From Anagrus nilaparvatae (lineage: Eukaryota; Arthropoda; Insecta; Hymenoptera; Mymaridae), in contig JAKSXM010000014.1 in the NCBI GenBank assembly GCA_022575985.1, positions 4,898,001-4,962,000 on the forward strand: a stretch of DNA of 64,000 nucleotides, in the 5' to 3' direction. Positions 55,912 to 64,000 of the stretch are shown piece after piece; position 1 is the first letter of the stretch, and each line of letters begins with the position of its first letter. A program made the translations under genes and the position numbers. The notes under the pieces were generated by a model. It made no database searches, was not told the origin of the DNA, and worked only from the letters and a program-made list of their open reading frames with translations.

Positions 55912-56790
55912 AATTTGGATGTAATACCTCATTTATTTCCATGAAAGTACTTATATTTGAAACTATGATTTTTACTCGATATCTCGAATCTGATCATTAA
56001 TTTTTTGAAAATTTTCTTCCCAAAATTTTCGTCACAAAAAAATACAAAAAACACCAAATTTTTTTTCTTTTTGGACGTGATACCTAATTTATTTCTATGA
56101 GAGTACTAGTTTTAGAAAGTTCGTTTATAGCAAATTTTTGGATCTGATACTAAATTTTTTCTAAATTTTTTTCTCAAAATTAAAAAACCAAAAAATTAAA
56201 AAAACGATAATATTTTTTTTTTAATGTAATACCTCATTTAATTCCATTAGAGTACTAATATCTGAAAATATTGTAACCGGTGATATTTTACAACCATTAC
56301 AGAATTAACACCTAATTTTTTTTTTTTAATATTTTCATTAAGAAATCTCAAACTTTTTTTTTTTTTAATTTGGAGGTAATACCTCATTTACTTCCATGAA
56401 AGTACTTACATTTGAATTTATAATTTTTATTTGATATTTCGAATCTGATAGCTAATTTTTTGAAATTTTTTTTTCCAAAACTTTCGTAAAAAAAAATACA
56501 AAAAACACCGAATTTTTTTCTCTTTGGATATAGTACTAATTTATTTCTATGAGAGTACTAGTTTTAGAAAGTTCGTTTATAGTATTTTTTTGGATCTGAT
56601 ACAAAATTTTTTCAACATTTTTTCCTCAAAATTAAAAAAACAAAAAAATTAAAGAAACTACAATATTTTTTTGGTGTAATACTTCATTTAGTTCCATGAA
56701 AGTACTTATATTTGAGAATATGGTTTTTACTCGATATCTCGAATCTGATAATTAATTTTTTGAAAATTTTGATCAATAAAAGAAACTTTT
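55912..56790. repeat. Satellite with ~455-bp higher-order unit
   Basis: 'aatttgga.gtaatacctcattta.ttccatgaaagtactta' occurs at 55912 and 56367. Each ~455-bp unit is made of three related ~150-bp monomers ('tttatttctatgagagtactagttttagaaagttcgtttatag' at 56086 and 56540, 'taatacttcatttagttccatgaaagtactt' at 56675, and so on). A relic of the same satellite flanks the TTAA element at 23.4/25.15 kb. Confidence 0.85.
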
Positions 56791-59615
56791 AAAAGTTAAT
56801 TGAGATGTATGTATTATTGCATGCTTGTAATCGGTGATATCTGTGGCATATTGAAGTATTAAGCTCATTATTTAAGGAAACTTAGTGTCAGCTAGTTGGC
56901 AGGGTGTTTTTAGAATGTGTTAAGTTTTATGTGTGGTTTTAAAAGAGTTTAATTATTTTATTTTGATTTTATGTGTGAAGTATAATTTTTTATTTTATAC
57001 GCATGTTTGTTCATATTTTTTATTGAGGTGTAGTTTTAAAATAATATTATTATAAAAAATTTTTGTGTTTAAAAAATATAAAATTATATTTTTAATTGTA
57101 AATAAAATTTATTTTCAATTAACATTTTTTAAAAAATAAACATTCATTAAAAATTATAAAAATTTTTTAAATTTATATAAAAATGTTATAATAAAAATAA
57201 AAAATTAAAAGTTAAAATCGCATTTTTATTGCAAGTTTGAAAATTCAATATGCCCTGATTTTGTCTAACTTTTTTTTTTACATACAATTATTGACCAATT
57301 AATAAGATAAAAGCTGATTTCTTTTAACGACGATGAAAAAATTATTTTGCAAAAATAAGATTTGATTTGCAAATGTAAGGGTGTTTAATCTATTTTATGG
57401 TGTTGAAACCCCTCAATTCGTAATTAGCGACCCCAAAAACCTAATAAATCATGACCCTGACTTTTGAAAAGGCTTGGATATAAATTTTGCAAAAATAAGG
57501 GTTGATTTGCAAATTTAGGGATGTTTTATCAACTTTGCACACTTAGGACCCTCGAATTCGTGATTAGCAAGTCAAAAAACCTATTATAATCTGCTTAAAT
57601 TGTTATTAATAATTCCTGTTAAAAATATTGCTGAAATATCCCTTAAGTGAGGGGCTTTTAAATTAAGTCGGGTGCTCCGGAGCTTGTCTCCCCCTACTTA
57701 ACAAAAAAAAAAAATACCACTTAAAAGGGTGAATCCACAAATTTAAGGGTTTTTCACCCTTAGACCGGCTCCGGGACCCTGACATTCGTGATCAGCTACC
57801 CATTATAGGGGAACAAACCTCATTAGTGGGGAAAATACCTCCCGCGATTTGACAGGAGTATTAAAATAATAATTAATTAATTTTTATTAAAAAATATTAA
57901 ATAAATTTAAAATATAAATAAAAGTATATAAATTAAATATTAATAATTATTTTATTTTTTATAAAATTTAGGTAAAATCAAAAACTCTTTATGATATAAA
58001 GAGCGTACCAAGGGGTGGGGCCAGTAGGTACCTTAATTTATGCACTTTGCTGTGTTTTTTTTCTTATTTCTTTCAAAAAATAAAGTAAAATAAAAAATTT
58101 TTGTCGAATTATTGCTCAGACGGACACATATAATGAAAAATCAAGAATTTTAACTAGCAAATTTTTTTGCTAAATCAATGCTTAGTCAGCTGTTAGAAGA
58201 AGCGTTTTTTCTTGTTCCTTTATTTCCCGCTCGTTCCATGTTTATATTATTTCGTTAGATAAAACAAATTTATCAACGGCACGCAGCGGAATATTTAAAA
58301 TAAAAAATAAAACAAAAAATGATATTTTATTACTAAAACAACCCATAAAAATATGTGTCAAATTTGAAAAATAAAATTTTTTTTTAGGTTTACTTAATTG
58401 ATATAATAGGTTACGACTATGAATATTCTTTTGTTTGTAAGAAATATGTAAATTTATTTAATAAAAAAAAATTTTTTTTGTTATGTTTCTCTTGTATATT
58501 TATACTAAATAATTTTATGTAAGCCATATTTTTCAAAAAAATTTTTTGTTTTCCTGAAGAGGCCTAGAAACACGTAAAACGTTGACAAAACAATTATATA
58601 AATAAAGAAGATTACTTTTTGCCTGAAATTGGCCATTTTTATTTTTTACCAAAATTTTTTTTTTGTTACAGAAATTTATAAAAAAAAACTGTAGACCAAA
58701 AAAATTAAAATCGGTCAAGTTGTTTTAGAGTAATCTTAATTAGAAGGTGTAAAAACATAGTTTTTTAAATAAATATTCACTCAAAGTATACTTCGTTATA
58801 TCAAAGAGATAACATGAAAATAAAAAAATTTTCATAAATCTTTGAAAATGAGATTACATATCTCGAAACGTGTCAGTTTCCAATAATTGATTTGTCACTA
58901 TAAGACGGAATTAATAAAATTTTTATTTTTAATAAAAAATTTATTGTTTTTAATTTATTTTTTTAAATTATATAGTGAACGGACACATAAAATAATAAAA
59001 TGTTTTACTTACAGCTGAATAAGTTTTGCGCTCTTAAATTTAAAGCAGATAACTTTCAGTAGTAGTTAGGTTGAAGTTATACCCTAATCTAATATATAAA
59101 CAGTTTTTAAGAGATTTGAAAAACGCATGTTGCCGGCCATTAGTTAACGGCTCGTTTATAAAAATTTAATTTATATTATAAGTAGAACTTGGACACTAAT
59201 TAAGTCATGACAATAGATTATAGTGAGAAGTTTATAAAATATAATAGAGACAGTAAAATTTGATTTATTAATGAAAGTGAAATTTATTATTATTATGATA
59301 AAGACAGTGAAATATTGATATTAGCGAATAAATATATTTTGGATAAAATAATTGAATAAAGTTATGATTTTGATTTTGTGTATGAAACTGGAAAAAAAAG
59401 TGTTTAATTTCTCCTTGTGTTTAAATCATTACAACATCTCTCTCTTTTCCTCTATAATATTTCTCTAAAACTGTGTATAATTTCTTTTAATTTTTTACTT
59501 TTAAATAAAAAGCTTGATAAAATAAAATTTATTTTTCCTCCCCTTTGGGGTTGAAAACTACCTATAAAATGATTAAATTCATAATAAAACACAGAAAAAT
59601 TTCTTTATTTATTTA
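56791..59615. other. No gene recognised; repeat relics
   Basis: AT-rich. 57380-57850 carries repeated motifs 'attcgtaattagcgacccc', 'attcgtgattagcaagtc' and 'cattcgtgatcagctaccc' (57416, 57547, 57783), each followed by A-rich sequence, about 130-240 bp apart. A KpnI-type GGTACC and C/G-rich stretch lies near 58005-58035. No open frame with recognisable motif. Confidence 0.5.
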
Positions 59616-59619
59616 TTAA

Positions 59620-61716
59620 CCCCCAATAACGCCCAACCGACAATTCCTGGACACTAGCATATTTTTATATGAAAATATTGAAATTTCGGGCCACAAATGG
59701 TACCTAGTAGGTATTTAGGGCTGCTTTTTCCGAATCTGAAGTCCGTTTTCACGAACCACCCCTCGGGGGTGCGATATCAACCCCCAAAGTGGGGTATGTT
59801 TTAAATGAATTTTTGAACTTTCTTTATAACGTTATTTAGCTAATAAAAACAGTTGATTATTATAAAAAATTATTGCTAGAACCTTTAAAAACCTCAAAAA
59901 ATAAAAGAAAAATATTTTTACCGGTTTTACCCCATTGGGGGGCAAATTATGGGGGTGTGGGGGATGGACTTTTTAGGTACTTGAATAAATTGAAATTTTT
60001 ACCTAAAAATATTATCTAGTAGGTATTTTAGGCTGCTCTTTCCGAATCTGAAGTCTATTTTCACGTACTACCCCTTAGGATTACGATATCAATCCCTAAA
60101 ATGGGGTAAATTGTAAGTATACTTTTAAAGATTTTTTAACGATTCAACACTTGGAAAAGTGGTTACTTTTTAAAAAAAATATTTACACGAACTGTAAAAA
60201 ATTTCAAAAAATCACGTGCATATCGAAATACCTCATTACAACCCCTTAGAGGCGTGGTAATGGGGCGAACTTTATAAATAAATAAGATTATAATTTTTAG
60301 GTTTAAAAATGGTGTCTAGTAGGTATTTTTGGCTGATTTTTCCAAATCTGAAGTCCATTTTTACATACAACCTCCCGGGGGTGCGATATCAACCCCTATA
60401 ATGGGGTAAATTGTAAATTTACGTTTAATGTTTTAAAATTATTAAAATTACGCAAAAAAATAGCTTGCTAGGTATTGAATAATTATATACGCACGTGATT
60501 TTTTGAAATTTTTTACTGATTGCTGTCTAGTTATTTTTTCTAAAGAAAAACCATTGTTTCAAATGTTGAATCGTTTAAATATTTTTGCGAGCATATTTAT
60601 AATTTACCCCAATTTAGGGGTTGATATCGCGCCCCCGAGGGATTTTATGTGAAAATGCACTGCAGATTCGGAAAAAGCAGCCAAAAGTACCTACTAGACA
60701 CCATTTTTAGACCTAAAAATCATAATTTCGTTTATTTATATAAAGTTCACCCTATTACCACCCCTCTAAGGGGTTGAAATGGGGTATTTAAGATATGCAT
60801 GTAATTTTTTGACATTTTTTACAGTTCGTGTAATTATTTTTTTTTAAACAGCAACCACTTTTTCAAGTGTTGAATAGTTAAAAAATATTTAGCAGTATAT
60901 TTACAATTTACCCCATTTGAGGGGTTGATATCGTAATCCCGAGGGGTGGTACATGAAAATAGACTTCAGATTCGGAAAGAGCAGCCTAAAATACCTACTA
61001 GATAACATTTTTAGGTAAAAATTTCAATTTATTCAAGTACCTAAAAAGTCCATCCCCCACACCCCCATAATATGCCCCCCCCCCCGAGGGGTAAAACAGT
61101 TAACAATATTTTTCTTTTATTTTCTGAGGTTTTTAAAATTTCTAGCAATAATTTTTTCTAATAGTCAATTGTTTTTATTGGCTAAATAACATTATAAAGA
61201 AAGTTCAAAAATTCATTTAAAACATACCCCACTTTGGGGGTTGATATCGCACCCCCGAGGGGTGGTACGTGAAAAAGGACTTCAGATTCGGAAAGAGCAG
61301 CCCTAGATACCTACTAGGTACCATTTCTAGTTAAAAATTTCAATTTATTTAAGTACCTAAAAAGTCCATCCCCCACACCCCCATAATTTGCCCCCCAATG
61401 GGGTAAAACAGGTAAAAATATTTTTCTTTTATTTTTTGAGGTTTTTAAAGGTTTTAGCAATAATTTTTTATAATAATCAACTGTTTTTATTAGCTAAATA
61501 ACATTGTAAAGAAAGTTCAAAAATTCATTTAAAACATACCCCACTTTGGGGGTTAATATCGCACCCCCGAGGGGTGGTACGTGGTACGAAAACGGACTTC
61601 AGATTCGGAAAGAGCAGCCCTAAATACCTACTTGGTACCATTTTTGGCCCAAAATTTCAATTTTTTCATATAAAAATATGCGAGTGTCCAGGAATTGTCG
61701 GTTGGGCGTTAATGGG
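59620..61716. mobile_element. Large modular foldback element with TTAA target duplication
   Basis: Flanked by TTAA (59616-59619, 61717-61720), with ends CCC...AACGCCCAACCGACAATTCC and the inverse; piggyBac-type ends and duplication. Both arms are chains of ~300-bp modules, each with 'tacctagtaggtattt..ggctg', 'ccgaatctgaagtc', a 'cacccctcgggggtgcgatatcaaccccc' block and a 'ggggtaaa/gggggcaaa' block: three on the left (59697, 60008, 60310), four inverted on the right (60610, 60910, 61210, 61560). The turn is near 60500. No ORF. The arms would form a stem of about 1 kb. Confidence 0.88.
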
Positions 61717-61720
61717 TTAA

Positions 61721-62865
61721 ATTACTTTATGCATTTTGATGAATTTGACTACTGAAAAAATATAAACAGCGATTCTCAATTTTTTCTACATCGCTGCCAA
61801 AATTAAAATTTAAACAACAAAAATTTCTATTTAGCATCGTTTTTAGCCCGTCAATCAAAACCATGCACTAAAACTAATTTACAAATTATTTTTTGATCCA
61901 ATAGTATATTGTATAACGCTTCGAATAAGAGGTTGCAAGACTATTTTGACAGATTCGTTTTACCACAGTAGAATCTGGAAGTTAACTAAAATTTCGCTAA
62001 AACTGTTCATTTTTTTGTCATTATTAGGACACCAATCAGTACTGAAGGCACCTGGAGGTCTACAAACCTCAGAGTTTAAGTTTTTCTAGATGTACTTTGA
62101 CCTAATACAACTGATTTTTAAATATCTTTCATAGGCTGATTCACTATATAGAACCGGACATAGACTTTAAATTTTATACATATGCATTAATTTTCAGTTT
62201 AAAATTTTTAGTTAAGTTTTATAAAAATGTTATTTCAGTTTAGAACTGTCTTATTAAACTTTAAATCTAATATCATTTTTATTAAATATATTTTTACATT
62301 ATTCCTAATTGTGTTATAATCAATTTTTCTTTTGTTATTTTGTTCAAATATGTTATTCTTACTACAAATTATATTCACATTTAATTATATTTTTTTAATT
62401 ATATTCACGTTTCTGATTCTCGACTCTCAATATAAAGAAAACATAGTCTGGCCTAAAAATAATTACAAAACAATTGAATAGTCTAAATTAAAAATAATTA
62501 GGACAATTGTTCTTAGAATTTTTTTATCTTGAAGTACATGTTAACCTATCATTAATTTACCATGTATATAAAATACTTAATTTATGATAATTTTTTTTTT
62601 CAAAGCAAAATATTTAAAAAATAACATTTAAAAAAAAAATTAAGAATATTTATCTTTGAAATTTAATTTTAGTAAATAAATGTAGAGATAAAGGACCCCG
62701 TACTTTTCTAATAAAAATTATGTTTATATTAAATTTTGCTTTAGTTTTGGGAAAGAAGTTTCTTCAATTTATAATGAGCAAATGTTTTAATAGGCCCTGA
62801 ACTCGTAGACCCATCAGCTCTAATGTGATAGCAGTAGAAAAATTAAACAAAGAAGTGTGTATGAA
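61721..62865. other. No gene recognised
   Basis: 61760-62150 is somewhat less AT-rich but lacks an open frame or a repeat partner. 62160-62680 is strongly AT-rich with T runs. Confidence 0.5.
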
Positions 62866-64000
62866 ATGGCTGGCTCTTCAAAACTGCCTCAAAGTATATT
62901 TTTTTGAAATCACTACCAAAAAAAAGTTAATAGCCCTATTTTTAGCCTCCCAGAGTGAAATCTTGATTTTTGGCGTTTTTGTTTTTTGGACTCTTATAAA
63001 AAAAGTAAGAAAAAAGAGGGCCAATTCTTCTTATTTTTTCTGTTAAAAACTCTCAATAATTAACATGAAAAATTTTTTCTTCTTAGATCCGGATAGGAAA
63101 TTTTCCTGGCTATCTGATTCCGGGGTCAAACGATGTTTTTGAGCAGCGCATGCGCATTAAATCACTAAAAGAGGATGTATTTTTCTTCAAAAGTCGATTT
63201 TTCAATGGGAAAAATTTCGATTCGACATTGCTTATGTTAAATTAAGTTTAAGTTGAAAAAGCGAAATAATAAAGAATGTTCTGAATGACTTTGATTAATT
63301 TAGAATAATTTCAAAAGTAAAAAAAATCCATAAAAAAATGAGATATTTTAATCTTTCAATTTAAAATTTCGCTGCTTTAACATAAACACTCTTAAAAATA
63401 TAAAAAGATATATCTTTACTTACTAAATTATATCTTTACGTAAAATTTCCCTCAGAATGCAAATTTTTGGTCAGATTTTTGATTGGTCACGTGACTTGAC
63501 GGGAAACTCGAAATTTGTAAAAAATGAACTTTTGGAAGCTGCTATTTTTTGATCTAGTGCTTTAAAAGCAATGTCCTATCAAAATTTTTTTTCGCCAAAG
63601 ATATAAAGTTGAAGGAAAAATTTTAACCAGGTTAGAAGATTTTTAACTAAGAGGCATTTAAGAATTATAGTTTTAAAAAAAACAACTTATATTAACGATT
63701 TGTCCTGCATGCGTTGCTCAAAAAAAATTTTTGACCCAGGAATCAAATAGCCAGGAAAATTTCCTATCCGGGGCTAAGAGGAAAAAATTTTTCATCTTAA
63801 TGAGAGTTATTAACAGAAAAAGTAAGAAAAATTATCTCTCATTTTGCTCATTTATTTATAAGAGCCCAAAACACAAAAATGGCAGCTAAACTTCACGAGG
63901 CAAGCTAAAACTTCGAATTATAGAGGATTTTGAAGAAAAAAAAACAGAAAAAAAGAATTTTTCAAGCCAACCATTACTGCCCTTGAAAGTTGTATATTTT
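62866..64000. mobile_element. Foldback element, 12.8-kb family, truncated by the window end
   Basis: Left arm: 'cttcaaaactgcctcaaagt', 'tagcctcccagagtgaaatc', 'tccggataggaaattttcctggctat', GCGCATGCGC. Right arm (63660-63950): GCATGCGTTGCTC, 'ccaggaaaatttcctatccgg', 'aaatggcagct'. The turn is near 63310, with TCACGTGACTT in the right arm. Same order as at 12.75-13.77 kb, with more mismatch between arms. The frame at 62825-63046 is arm sequence, not a gene. Confidence 0.85.

Noticed and set aside
62825..63046. 73-residue frame
   Set aside because: Lies in a foldback arm whose other copies (5.4 and 13.6 kb) do not keep the same frame.
1..64000. tRNA and rRNA genes
   Set aside because: Looked for T-loop GTTCGA-type blocks with paired arms and for conserved rRNA cores; none convincing. 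A scan with a covariance model would be decisive.

Overview
This window is eukaryotic nuclear DNA. It is very AT-rich, with poly-A/T tracts, microsatellites, a spliced gene fragment and dense transposable elements. The element types (R1-like and jockey/CR1-like LINEs, hAT-, piggyBac- and foldback-type MITEs, LTR elements) point to an arthropod, most likely an insect; a hymenopteran is plausible but not shown by the sequence. No rRNA, tRNA, CRISPR array or bacterial-style operon was recognised.

Layout. 0-1.4 kb is a satellite whose repeat units switch orientation. 1.43-3.35 kb is a 38-bp-TIR element with a hAT-type MITE nested inside. 3.38-3.71 kb is a small MITE with GC-rich ends. 4.39-5.17 kb is a possible inverted-repeat element. 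5.39-13.77 kb is a nested stack: a foldback element split by a 7.1-kb insertion, which holds a decayed LINE (ORF1 plus endonuclease/RT ORF2), itself split by a GC-rich R1-like LINE copy with a clear 17-bp target duplication. 14.8-15.6 kb is a LINE 3' fragment on the minus strand. 17.6-21.1 and 26.3-29.2 kb are two non-autonomous LTR retrotransposons, both on the minus strand, each with near-identical LTRs, a 5-bp target duplication, a primer-binding-like site and a polypurine tract. Between them lie a small coiled-coil ORF, a G/C-tract foldback element and a piggyBac-type (TTAA) MITE.

30.45-31.64 kb is the only recognisable cellular protein-coding sequence: three exons encoding the editing domain of an alanyl-tRNA synthetase, probably the mitochondrial form, on the plus strand. 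The aminoacylation domain is not visible in the window. 31.9-32.4 and 34.7-35.6 kb are further inverted-repeat elements. 37.1-41.76 kb is a satellite array invaded by a MITE and by a LINE 3' end. 43.1-44.4 kb holds two decayed copies of another dispersed repeat.

44.5-49.1 kb is a nearly full-length jockey/CR1-like LINE with PHD-like and CCHC fingers in ORF1 and endonuclease plus RT in ORF2, inactivated by a few stops and frameshifts. Directly after it (49.28-50.28 kb) sit three compact same-strand ORFs of unknown origin; the last two look like tandem paralogues in one reading frame, an arrangement more typical of a virus-derived segment than of insect genes. 54.6-55.9 kb is a decayed DDE-like transposase gene, followed by a satellite with a higher-order repeat. 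59.6-61.7 kb is a modular TTAA-flanked foldback element, and the window ends inside another copy of the 5.4/12.8-kb foldback family.

The region is therefore a transposon graveyard around one gene fragment. The items most worth following up are the orphan AlaRS editing exons, the tandem small ORFs at 49.3-50.3 kb, the two sister non-autonomous LTR elements (one carrying a promoter-like CpG-rich block), and the modular foldback families that share sequence motifs.
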